NCBI GenBank assembly: GCA_031281925.1
Contig: JAITES010000265.1
Span: forward strand, 1-9,314
Direction: 5' to 3'
DNA: 9,314 nt
From: Treponema sp.
GTDB lineage: Bacteria; Spirochaetota; Spirochaetia; Treponematales; Breznakiellaceae
Position 1 is the first letter of the stretch; each line of letters starts with the position of its first letter. Below the pieces are notes generated by a model. The model was given only the letters and a program-made list of their open reading frames with translations. It was not told the origin of the DNA and made no database searches. Shown one piece after another: positions 1 to 6,224 of this stretch. Position numbers and translations under genes: made by a program.

Positions 1-713
1 GAGTCTTCGTTGATAAGAATGGGCAGATCCCCCTCAAGAACGATGCCCATATCCGCTATCGCCGCGGCCGCCCTGCTGAACTGGGCATCCAGGGCTTCCT
101 GTATCCAGACCCAGAAGAGGTGCTCTTCCTTCAGCTTTTCGTCCTTCCAGAGACCTTCAACGATCTCCCGGTTTACGTTTCTGTGGCTGCGCCATTCCTG
201 ATAGCTTTTTTCTTCGTTGGCATCCTTGAGCCTGCGGTAAACCGCATACTCCTTTACCCAGGAATTCTTTTCGATCCATTCAGTCAACTTGCCGCCTGGA
301 GCGGTGTTTTTTAAAATATCATTCTTTGCCGCAGTAAAAATGTCCCGGAGAATCTTCATCTTTGCCCGGAAGATAGGTTCAAAGGGGAAACGGGTTTCTT
401 TGCCGAATTTTTCTCCCATTTCGACAAGCCGTTTTTTCAAATCCTTCAATGCAGGCGCTTCTTCTATATCGCCGATACGGATGTAGACAGGATGGAGGGC
501 AAAGGCGGAAATGGCAAAGTAGGGAGAACTTTCGGAACCGGTATCGTTTACCGGCAGAAGCTGGATAAGCCCCGCTCCCATTTTTTTGCAGAGCCCGGCA
601 AATTCAACCAGATCGGGGAATTCTCCGATACCCAGACTTTCCTTACTCCGCAGGGCGCCGACAGGAATTACTACTCCAATTAAACGTTTATTTGTATCTG
701 CTTGCTGAGCCAT
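1..713 (-). CDS. malQ: 4-alpha-glucanotransferase (amylomaltase, GH77), N-terminal part
   Basis: The gene runs leftward from an ATG at 713-711 and leaves the window, so only the first 237 residues are visible. MalQ transfers alpha-1,4-glucan segments between maltooligosaccharides in the cytoplasm (maltodextrin and glycogen metabolism). Recognisable GH77 features are LLPVNDTG (about residues 52-59), the block SSPYFAISAFALHPVYI (62-78), typical of the first part of the barrel, and GDLPILINED (228-237), the conserved G-D-L-P-I segment. The catalytic acids lie further on and are not visible. The start is supported by AAGGAGAAGG just upstream (read on the minus strand). It is transcribed divergently from the DUF1538 operon. 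The family call is secure; the exact subtype (bacterial MalQ or DPE2-like) cannot be judged from this part. Confidence 0.9.
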   Translation of the reverse strand, partial: MAQQADTNKRLIGVVIPVGALRSKESLGIGEFPDLVEFAGLCKKMGAGLIQLLPVNDTGSESSPYFAISAFALHPVYIRIGDIEEAPALKDLKKRLVEMGEKFGKETRFPFEPIFRAKMKILRDIFTAAKNDILKNTAPGGKLTEWIEKNSWVKEYAVYRRLKDANEEKSYQEWRSHRNVNREIVEGLWKDEKLKEEHLFWVWIQEALDAQFSRAAAAIADMGIVLEGDLPILINED

Positions 714-746
714 GGCCTTCTCCTTTTTTCTATGAGATAGCAGTTT

Positions 747-782
747 ATTATAGATTATAGTACGTATTTTTAACTGTTGAAA
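747..782 (-). promoter_or_regulatory. candidate malQ promoter
   Basis: On the minus strand a TATAAT lies at 759-754, with a weaker TTTCAA 17 bases upstream at 782-777. A second possible -10 (TATAAT) lies at 752-747. The -35 match is poor (about 3 of 6), so this is supported mainly by the -10 hexamers and the divergent gene layout. The same hexamer read on the other strand is the -35 of the opposing promoter. Confidence 0.4.
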
Positions 783-805
783 GAACCAATTTTATTTATT
801 ATAAT
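777..805 (+). promoter_or_regulatory. sigma-70 type promoter of the DUF1538/P-II operon
   Basis: TTGAAA at 777-782 is followed by a 17-base spacer and a perfect TATAAT at 800-805, in an AT-rich region. This is the best promoter match in the window. Transcription would be expected to start around 811-813, only about 8-10 bases before the ATG at 821. The mRNA leader would then be too short to hold a normal ribosome-binding site, and none is seen. Confidence 0.75.
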
Positions 806-820
806 AAATTTTGTTAGCCT

Positions 821-2461
821 ATGAACAAAGTACTTAAAGAAAAAATTATGGAGGCTTTTGCATCCGTACTGCCTATCACCGCCATTGTCCTCATCGCCAG
901 TGTGGTGCTGGTTCCCATGCCCGCCGGTACCATACTCATGTTTCTGGCAGGGGCCGCCCTCCTTATCATCGGGATGGGTTTCTTTACCCTTGGTGCGGAT
1001 ATGGCCATGATGCCCATGGGTGAAGGTATCGGCATTCAGCTTACCCGTTCCAGCAACCTTTTTTTAACCCTTTTGGTCAGTTTTATCATGGGGCTTGTTA
1101 TCACCATGGCGGAGCCGGATCTCCAGGTACTGGCCAAACAGGTGCCTTCGGTACCCGATATGACTCTTATCGTTGCCGTGGCCTGCGGGGTCGGGCTCTT
1201 TCTCGTATTGGCTGTCCTCCGTATCCTCTTTAAAATCCGTCTTTCGGTGCTTCTTATCTTTTTTTATATTGTGGTTTTTTTTATAAGCTATTTTACCCCC
1301 AGCGGTTTTATACCCGTGGCCTTTGATTCCGGCGGAGTTACCACCGGTCCAATGACCGTCCCCTTTATCCTGGCAATGGGCGTAGGTGTTGCCTCAATCC
1401 GCAGCGACAAGCACTCCCAGGACGACAGTTTCGGCCTTGTGGCCCTCTGCAGTGTGGGGCCGATCATGGCGGTTCTTCTTCTGGGCACCTTTTTTAATCC
1501 CGAAGGGGTGGCGATAGAGAGCAATCAGGTTCCCCAGGTGAATACTTCCAGGGAGGTGGTGGAACATTTTGCCTTTCAGCTTCCCCGCTACACCAGAGAA
1601 ACTTTTTTTGCCCTGGGCGCTGTCGTGCTCTTTTTTCTGATTTTTCAGATTGTTTCCCGCCGTTATAAGAGGCACCAGTTGGGCCGTATCGGTATCGGTT
1701 TTGTGTATACCTTTATCGGGCTGGTCGTCTTTATGACAGGGGTGAATGTGGGCTTTATCCCGGTGGGACAGCTTCTGGGTTCCATGATGGTCTCTTCGGA
1801 GTTTAAGTGGATTCTTGTTCCCCTGGGCGTTCTTATCGGGTATTACATTGTGGCCGCCGAGCCTGCCGTCCACGTGCTCAACAAGCAGGTTGAAGATATT
1901 ACTTCGGGCGCCATACCCCAGAAGATGATGAAACGGGGCCTTTCCATCGGGATGAGTATTGCCCTGGGAATAACCATGGTACGCATTCTCACTGGGATTC
2001 CCCTCATGTACATCCTCATTCCCGGCTACACCTTTGCTCTTATCCTTACCTTCTTTGTGCCCCCCATGTTCACCGGTATTGCCTTTGACTCAGGCGGCGT
2101 ATGTTCGGGTCCCATGACCAGTACCTTTCTGCTCCCTTTAGCCATGGGGGCCTGTGAAGGTTCCGGCGGAGACCTTATGACCGATGCCTTCGGCATCGTA
2201 GCGATGGTTGCCATGACGCCGCTTATCATAATTCAGCTTATGGGTATTCTCTATGTGTACCGTACCAAAAAGGCCGAGGCAATCAAGTTTGCCCAGCAGG
2301 CAGCCGCTATTGGGGAACTCAGTCCCGAAGAGGCAGGAACTGTCACGATATTTTCGGATTTGGAAGGTTCGGCAAGCCCGGACGAGGATTTTGAGGCCCA
2401 AATTGGTATACCATCGGCCAATGATATTCCTCAGGATGGCGAGGTAAAAACCAATGGCTAA
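821..2461 (+). CDS. DUF1538 family integral membrane protein, internally duplicated (putative transporter/channel)
   Basis: A 546-residue polytopic membrane protein with roughly 12-14 hydrophobic segments from about residue 14 to 480, then a polar, acid-rich tail (about 484-546) that is probably cytosolic. It is two homologous halves: AEPDLQVLAKQV (97-108) and FDSGGVTTGPM (168-178) in the first match AEPAVHVLNKQV (346-357) and FDSGGVCSGPM (422-432) in the second. The motif spacing is about 71 and 76 residues. Each half also has a G-rich hydrophobic stretch after the FDSGG motif. This pattern is that of DUF1538, a family sometimes labelled permease but with no substrate known to me. The repeated acidic and glycine motifs resemble re-entrant or substrate-binding elements (inference). 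The start at 821 follows a strong promoter but has no Shine-Dalgarno; an in-frame ATG at 848-850 is an alternative. The last 8 bases overlap the P-II gene, implying coupled translation and joint function. Confidence 0.88.
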   Translation: MNKVLKEKIMEAFASVLPITAIVLIASVVLVPMPAGTILMFLAGAALLIIGMGFFTLGADMAMMPMGEGIGIQLTRSSNLFLTLLVSFIMGLVITMAEPDLQVLAKQVPSVPDMTLIVAVACGVGLFLVLAVLRILFKIRLSVLLIFFYIVVFFISYFTPSGFIPVAFDSGGVTTGPMTVPFILAMGVGVASIRSDKHSQDDSFGLVALCSVGPIMAVLLLGTFFNPEGVAIESNQVPQVNTSREVVEHFAFQLPRYTRETFFALGAVVLFFLIFQIVSRRYKRHQLGRIGIGFVYTFIGLVVFMTGVNVGFIPVGQLLGSMMVSSEFKWILVPLGVLIGYYIVAAEPAVHVLNKQVEDITSGAIPQKMMKRGLSIGMSIALGITMVRILTGIPLMYILIPGYTFALILTFFVPPMFTGIAFDSGGVCSGPMTSTFLLPLAMGACEGSGGDLMTDAFGIVAMVAMTPLIIIQLMGILYVYRTKKAEAIKFAQQAAAIGELSPEEAGTVTIFSDLEGSASPDEDFEAQIGIPSANDIPQDGEVKTNG

Positions 2462-3296
2462 GAAAAAAATGACCCCGCTGGAAGGCCTCTTTTCCCGCAT
2501 CAACTCCGCTTTCTCCCGTAAGCCTGTTATCCCAAAGGATCCCGAGCCGTCAAAATCCCTTCCTCCGGATCTCCGTTTTGTGGTTTTTATTGTGGACTGG
2601 GGAAAGGCAAAAGTAGTCTCCGATGTCTGTGTAGAAGAGAAGGTACGGTTTCATTTTATCTGCAAGGGCCGGGGCACTGCCAGTTCCGATATTCTGGATC
2701 TTCTTGGTGTTGGTACAGGCGAAAAAGCGGTGGTTTTATGCCTTGAACAGGATATCCTGATACCTATTCTGCTCAAAGAAGTCAGACGGAAACTCGGGTT
2801 TCACAGTCCCGGGGCGGGGATCGCTTTTACCGTGCCCCTTTCCGCCATCAATAACCCCATTCTGGGAGTTTTCAAGGTAAGTATTTTGAAAAATGAAAAG
2901 ATAAAAGCCGAATACGGTGCCGAAAAGAATCTTGAAAGGATTGGAAAAGGCGAACGGGGAGGTAATATGGCCGCAACAAAACCGGAAATCCACAACGATC
3001 TCATTGTCTCAATTATAAACCAGGGGTACAGCGACGAATTTATGACCGTAGCCAAGGAAGCCGGCGCTTCGGGTGGTACGGTATTGAGCGCCAGGGGCCT
3101 GGCTCATGAGGGGCCGGTCAAGTTTTTTGGTGTTTCGGTACAGGAGGAACGTGAAATAGTCCTCATGCTCAGCAGCCGGGAGAAAAAGGCCCCTATCATG
3201 CAGGCGGTCAGTAACGCATACGGCATTACCAGCAAGGCAGGCGGTATCATCTTCTCCCTTCCGGTAGACCGGGTAATGGGCCTGAGTTTTGAATGA
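2454..3296 (+). CDS. tandem P-II (GlnB-like) domain regulator
   Basis: A 280-residue soluble protein with a basic N-terminal extension (1-40) and two P-II-like domains in tandem, at about 41-140 and 180-280. The second is the better match: GASGGTVLSARG (204-215) fits the family G-x-x-G-G-T-V-x-x-A-R-G segment before the T-loop, and KAGGIIFSLPVDRV (261-274) fits the later beta-strand region. The first domain has the diverged counterparts GTASSDILDLLG (74-85) and GAGIAFTVPLSAI (120-132). Classical P-II proteins are about 112 residues and trimeric, with a long T-loop carrying Tyr51 and an R-x-R motif that binds ATP. Here the T-loop is short, no such tyrosine stands out and the R-x-R is missing, so ligand and modification may differ. 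The start has GAGG 9 bases upstream and overlaps the membrane-protein gene by 8 bases (ATGGCTAA). The likely role is to bind and gate the DUF1538 protein in response to a nucleotide or metabolite (inference). Confidence 0.85.
   Translation: MAKKKMTPLEGLFSRINSAFSRKPVIPKDPEPSKSLPPDLRFVVFIVDWGKAKVVSDVCVEEKVRFHFICKGRGTASSDILDLLGVGTGEKAVVLCLEQDILIPILLKEVRRKLGFHSPGAGIAFTVPLSAINNPILGVFKVSILKNEKIKAEYGAEKNLERIGKGERGGNMAATKPEIHNDLIVSIINQGYSDEFMTVAKEAGASGGTVLSARGLAHEGPVKFFGVSVQEEREIVLMLSSREKKAPIMQAVSNAYGITSKAGGIIFSLPVDRVMGLSFE
2956..2969 (+). promoter_or_regulatory. internal ribosome-binding site and ATG between the two P-II domains
   Basis: GGGGAGGT (2956-2963) is followed four bases later by an in-frame ATG at 2967-2969 (Met172). 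It falls in the linker between the two P-II domains. Translation from here would give a 109-residue single-domain protein, the usual P-II length. The spacing is slightly short but the Shine-Dalgarno is stronger than the one of the full-length gene. Confidence 0.5.
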
Positions 3297-3339
3297 AGCC
3301 GATAAGATGAGCGATGGCTTGTTTAACCCGGGTGGCTTG

Positions 3340-3367
3340 TTGTAAGCTTAAATAAGATGTGTATTAT
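3340..3367 (+). promoter_or_regulatory. candidate metK promoter (weak)
   Basis: TTGTAA at 3340-3345, a 16-base spacer and TATTAT at 3362-3367 form a plausible promoter about 47 bases before the metK ATG. An alternative -10, TATAAT at 3382-3387, is closer to consensus but has no good -35. It also lies in the right arm of a terminator-like hairpin. The sequence does not decide between them. Confidence 0.35.
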
Positions 3368-3370
3368 AGT

Positions 3371-3397
3371 CGGGTTATATGTATAATCCGTTTTTTT
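3371..3397 (+). terminator. intrinsic terminator-like hairpin just upstream of metK
   Basis: The arms CGGGTTATA (3371-3379) and TATAATCCG (3382-3390) pair over 8 base pairs (one G-U) around a 4-base loop and are followed directly by seven T residues (3391-3397). It lies 75 bases after the P-II stop codon and 3 bases before the metK Shine-Dalgarno. It may end the DUF1538/P-II operon or act as an attenuator of read-through into metK. The stem is AU-rich, so efficiency is uncertain. Confidence 0.55.
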
Positions 3398-3413
3398 CAT
3401 AAGGAGTTTACTC

Positions 3414-4583
3414 ATGGAAGAGCGTAAGTATTTTTTTACATCGGAATCGGTGGGAGAAGGACATCCCGATAAGCTTTGCGATCAGGTTTCTGATGCTATT
3501 CTTGATGCGTGCATCAAGGATGATCCGGAAAGCCGGGTTGCCTGCGAGACATTTGCTTCCACTTCCCTGGTGCTGGTAGGCGGGGAGATTACCACAAAAA
3601 CTTTTGTTGACTTTCAGGATGTGGTACGAAAGGTAGCGGAAGAAATAGGTTACACCGACCCCAGCTATGGTCTTGATTGTCATTCCATGGCGGTACTCGA
3701 TATGATCCACAGTCAGTCTCCGGATATCAGTCAGGGTGTTTCCGGTACAGGTCTTGAGGAATATAAAGGCCAGCAGGGTGCAGGCGATCAGGGGATGATG
3801 TTCGGTTTTGCCTGCAACGAAACCGCGGAACTCATGCCGCTGCCCATCACCCTTGCCCACAAGATTCTTCTAAAGGCTACGGAACTGCGGAAACAGAAAA
3901 TCATAAAGTGGCTGCGTCCCGATGCCAAAAGCCAGGTAACGGTGGAATACAAGGGCCATAAGCCCGTAAGGATCGATGCCGTGGTTGTCTCCCATCAGCA
4001 TGATCCTGATGCCGGCTACAATGAGATTAAGTCCACGGTTATTGATGCAATCATCAAGCCGATTCTGGAACCTACCGGGCTGCTGGACAAAAATACCAAG
4101 TATTACATCAATCCCACAGGCCGTTTTGTAGTAGGGGGTCCCTTTGGCGATACGGGTCTTACAGGCCGTAAGATCATTGTAGATACTTACGGCGGAATGG
4201 GCCGTCACGGCGGCGGCGCCTTTAGCGGCAAAGATCCTACCAAGGTAGACCGTTCCGCCGCATACATGGCCCGCTATGTGGCAAAGAATATCGTTGCCGC
4301 AGGCCTCGCGGAACGCTGTGAAGTGGAACTGGCCTATGCCATCGGAGTGCCTTTCCCGGTCTCCGTCATGATTGATACCTTCGGCACCGGTAAAACGGCG
4401 GAAAACCGCATCGAAGAAGCGGTTCCCAGGGTTTTCGATCTTTCCCCCGCAGGAATCATCAAGGCCCTGGATCTCCGCAAGCCTATTTTCCGGAAAACCG
4501 CCAGCTACGGACATTTTGGACGTAGCGAATTCCCCTGGGAGAAAACCGACAAAACAGGGGAACTGCAGAAAGCGGTAAACTGA
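3414..4583 (+). CDS. metK: S-adenosylmethionine synthetase (methionine adenosyltransferase)
   Basis: The 389-residue product makes S-adenosylmethionine from methionine and ATP in the cytosol, supplying methylation and polyamine synthesis. Length and motifs are those of a complete MetK: GEGHPDK (14-20, ATP/metal site), the signature GAGDQGMMFGFA (122-133), and the phosphate-binding glycine-rich block GGGAFSGKDPTKVDRS (266-281). DTFGTGK (321-327) and the C-terminal FGR-SEFPWE region are also typical. The ATG at 3414 has AAGGAG seven bases upstream. arfB follows after 15 bases on the same strand and is probably co-transcribed. I looked for a SAM riboswitch in the 117-base leader and saw no convincing one; the hairpin before the ribosome-binding site is the only structured element. 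Confidence 0.97.
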   Translation: MEERKYFFTSESVGEGHPDKLCDQVSDAILDACIKDDPESRVACETFASTSLVLVGGEITTKTFVDFQDVVRKVAEEIGYTDPSYGLDCHSMAVLDMIHSQSPDISQGVSGTGLEEYKGQQGAGDQGMMFGFACNETAELMPLPITLAHKILLKATELRKQKIIKWLRPDAKSQVTVEYKGHKPVRIDAVVVSHQHDPDAGYNEIKSTVIDAIIKPILEPTGLLDKNTKYYINPTGRFVVGGPFGDTGLTGRKIIVDTYGGMGRHGGGAFSGKDPTKVDRSAAYMARYVAKNIVAAGLAERCEVELAYAIGVPFPVSVMIDTFGTGKTAENRIEEAVPRVFDLSPAGIIKALDLRKPIFRKTASYGHFGRSEFPWEKTDKTGELQKAVN

Positions 4584-4598
4584 AAACAGCTCTGTTCC

Positions 4599-5027
4599 GT
4601 GAACCTTAGCCTGCTTCATGAGTCCATCCATGCCGCCGCGGAGATTACGTTCTCCCGTTCCGGCGGCCCCGGAGGGCAGAATGTCAACAAGGTGAATACC
4701 AAGGTAAGCTTGCGGCTCCGCCTCAACGATCTCATGGGGCTCAATGATGCGGAGAAGAGGCATGTACTGGAACAACTTGCCTCCAGGCTGGTTTACCGGG
4801 AAGATGGGGCGGAACTCCTTATAACCGCAAGCGAAGAACGCTCCCAGCGGGCCAATTTGGAACGCTCCTATGCGCGGGCGGAGGTTCTTATTGCCGCGGC
4901 GGCCCGGCTTCCCAAACAGCGGCGGCCCACCGCTGTTCCCCGGGCTGTCCGGGAAGAGAGGCTCAGAACAAAACGGCTCCGGGGCAGAAAGAAGGCCGAA
5001 CGCCGCCCGGGTGGAGATGACGAGTAA
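4599..5027 (+). CDS. arfB: alternative ribosome-rescue factor B (peptidyl-tRNA hydrolase, ArfB/YaeJ family)
   Basis: The 142-residue protein has the RF1/RF2-like catalytic region RSGGPGGQNVNKVNTKV (20-36) with the GGQ motif at 25-27, followed by a short domain and a long arginine/lysine-rich tail (about 104-138). Length and layout match E. coli ArfB (140 residues), not full release factors, which have stop-codon recognition domains. ArfB enters stalled, non-stop ribosomes, its basic tail occupying the empty mRNA channel, and hydrolyses the peptidyl-tRNA. The start is a GTG; an in-frame stop (the metK TGA at 4581-4583) precludes anything more than 15 bases further upstream, and no clear Shine-Dalgarno is seen. 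Its translation may depend on metK. It ends 25 bases from the convergent mntP gene, with no obvious terminator between them. Confidence 0.92.
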   Translation: MNLSLLHESIHAAAEITFSRSGGPGGQNVNKVNTKVSLRLRLNDLMGLNDAEKRHVLEQLASRLVYREDGAELLITASEERSQRANLERSYARAEVLIAAAARLPKQRRPTAVPRAVREERLRTKRLRGRKKAERRPGGDDE

Positions 5028-5052
5028 AACGCCATTCAAATGCCCGGACCGG

Positions 5053-5622
5053 CTATGAGAGAAGCGTATGCTCTACCGCTATTTTAATTCCCAATAAAAC
5101 AAGTACGATTCCGCCTGCCAGTTCGGCCTTCGATTTGAATTTGAGGCCGAATATATGGCCTATTTTTACCCCGCACATGGAAATGGCAAAGGTTGTCATG
5201 CCGGTTAATGATGCCGCCGTGATAATATGCACCTTAAAAAACGCAAAAGCTATCCCTATCGCCAGAGCATCAATGCTTGTAGCGACAGCCAGGGAGAGCA
5301 TTTTGAAAACCTGAAAGGTATATTCCCGGATTTCCACAGTCCCGTCTTCTTTTTCAAAACTTTCTTTTATCAGTTTTCCCCCAAGGAAACCGAGAAGTGC
5401 AAGGGCAATCCAGTGGTCAAGGCCGGCTATTTTATCGGCAAAACCGATTCCCAAAAAATATCCAATTGTAGGCATGAGGGCCTGAAAGAATCCGAAGTAC
5501 AGGCCCGGTATCACCAGTTCCTTTAGCCCCGCTCTTTGTACGGATAAACCGATGGAAATTGATACGGCAAAGGCATCTATGGACAATCCTACCGCAATCA
5601 GGATTATTTCCGGTAAAGACAT
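5053..5622 (-). CDS. mntP: manganese efflux pump MntP
   Basis: A 189-residue membrane protein with six predicted hydrophobic segments, the family's usual size. MntP exports Mn(II) and protects against manganese excess. The two halves repeat the family motif: LSIDAFAVSISIG (13-25) and ATSIDALAIGIAF (114-126), placing acidic residues Asp16 and Asp118 within membrane segments, positions important for transport in the family. The C-terminus has the typical AELAGGIVLVLLGIKI (166-181) and a late His185. Only a weak TAGG precedes the ATG at 5622. The gene lies downstream of the lipoprotein gene and gyrA on the same strand. No yybP-ykoY-type manganese riboswitch fits in the 48-base gap; that gap holds a parS palindrome ending 12 bases before the start codon. 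Confidence 0.94.
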   Translation of the reverse strand: MSLPEIILIAVGLSIDAFAVSISIGLSVQRAGLKELVIPGLYFGFFQALMPTIGYFLGIGFADKIAGLDHWIALALLGFLGGKLIKESFEKEDGTVEIREYTFQVFKMLSLAVATSIDALAIGIAFAFFKVHIITAASLTGMTTFAISMCGVKIGHIFGLKFKSKAELAGGIVLVLLGIKIAVEHTLLS

Positions 5623-5634
5623 GATGGCCTACTA

Positions 5635-5650
5635 TGTTTCACGTGAAACA
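5635..5650. other. parS chromosome-partitioning site (ParB binding)
   Basis: TGTTTCACGTGAAACA is a perfect 16-base palindrome identical to the canonical chromosomal parS known from many bacteria (ParB/Spo0J loading site). It is in the short non-coding gap between the lipoprotein gene and mntP, not in a coding sequence. Such sites cluster near oriC; gyrA, often origin-linked in spirochaetes, is next door. I saw no second copy in this window. Confidence 0.88.
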
Positions 5651-5670
5651 ATTTAAGGGCGGCAGCGTGG

Positions 5671-6186
5671 TTATTCAAGGACGTAGATCATAACCGCTTC
5701 CCGGCCTTCGGCGGTTGTGGTGGACAGTTCCAGATTCCGGTCCCGGAGATTCCATTGAGACACATTCTGGAGGTAACTGAAATATTCAGCTTCATGGAGC
5801 TTTTCCGGAGATCGCAGGGGCGCCATAAGTGTTCCGGCGATAAGTCCGATTTTGATGGATCTGCCGGTTCCCAGTTCGTAGGGAGCGGAATAGCGATTGG
5901 GAGCGCCCCTGCCGCTGATCCTTTCGGCGTCGAAAGTAAGAGTAAAGATGTCCTCAAAGCCTTCTGCGATAAGTTTCTCCCGGTCAAAGGTAACGGATTC
6001 ACCCTGGGGAATACGTATTTCCGTAAGCCTGAATTGTTTCCCGGTAACCTGATCCAGACTGAGAGCGGAAACCGGATCCTGCCGGGAAGCAGGTTCACCG
6101 GTACAGGCATTAAGCCAGAGGAGGACTGCAATTACCGGGAAAGAAAAAAGTACTTTTCCCGGGGTCATATAAAAGTTCATTTTCAT
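5671..6186 (-). CDS. META-domain (HslJ-like) lipoprotein
   Basis: A 171-residue precursor with a hydrophobic signal peptide and a lipobox LNAC (25-28), so Cys28 is the likely lipidated residue and the protein is probably anchored in a membrane facing the periplasm or outside. The rest matches the META/HslJ pattern. QFRLTEIRI (51-59) comes first, then a strand FTLTFDAERISGRGAPNRYS (81-100) with the family's G-x-x-N-R-Y element. AGTLMAPL (117-124) and a closing strand AVMIYVLE (164-171) follow. The family's function is poorly known; HslJ is linked to heat and antibiotic stress in E. coli. Near-adjacent in-frame ATGs (codons 1, 3 and 7) leave the exact start open and no strong Shine-Dalgarno is seen. 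It follows gyrA after 38 bases. Confidence 0.85.
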   Translation of the reverse strand: MKMNFYMTPGKVLFSFPVIAVLLWLNACTGEPASRQDPVSALSLDQVTGKQFRLTEIRIPQGESVTFDREKLIAEGFEDIFTLTFDAERISGRGAPNRYSAPYELGTGRSIKIGLIAGTLMAPLRSPEKLHEAEYFSYLQNVSQWNLRDRNLELSTTTAEGREAVMIYVLE

Positions 6187-6190
6187 ACTT

Positions 6191-6224
6191 AAAAATAGCC
6201 TTTTTTTGTTTATTTCTCAAGGCT
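6191..6224 (-). terminator. possible weak intrinsic terminator after gyrA
   Basis: Read on the minus strand, AGCCTT (6224-6219) pairs with AAGGCT (6202-6197) across a 16-base loop, followed by ATTTTT. The stem is only six base pairs and starts directly after the gyrA stop codon, so it would be leaky at best; the downstream lipoprotein gene may be reached by read-through. Confidence 0.35.

Noticed and set aside
1868..1883. CACGTG core as a second parS site
   Set aside because: Flanking bases do not match the parS palindrome and it lies in the DUF1538 coding sequence.
3296..3320. AAGCC and GGCTT as a terminator of the P-II operon
   Set aside because: The stem is only five pairs with a wide loop and has no T-run; the hairpin at 3371-3397 is a better candidate.
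3297..3370. Possible SAM riboswitch upstream of metK
   Set aside because: The leader is short and I could not find the conserved helices or core of SAM-I, SAM-II or related classes; only the terminator-like hairpin is convincing.
3870..5039. Long open frame of 389 codons on the minus strand opposite metK and arfB
   Set aside because: It is antisense to two well-recognised genes, matches no family, and its composition is that of a shadow frame.
5028..5052. Bidirectional terminator between convergent arfB and mntP
   Set aside because: The 25-base gap has only short CCGG repeats and no stable hairpin with a T-run.
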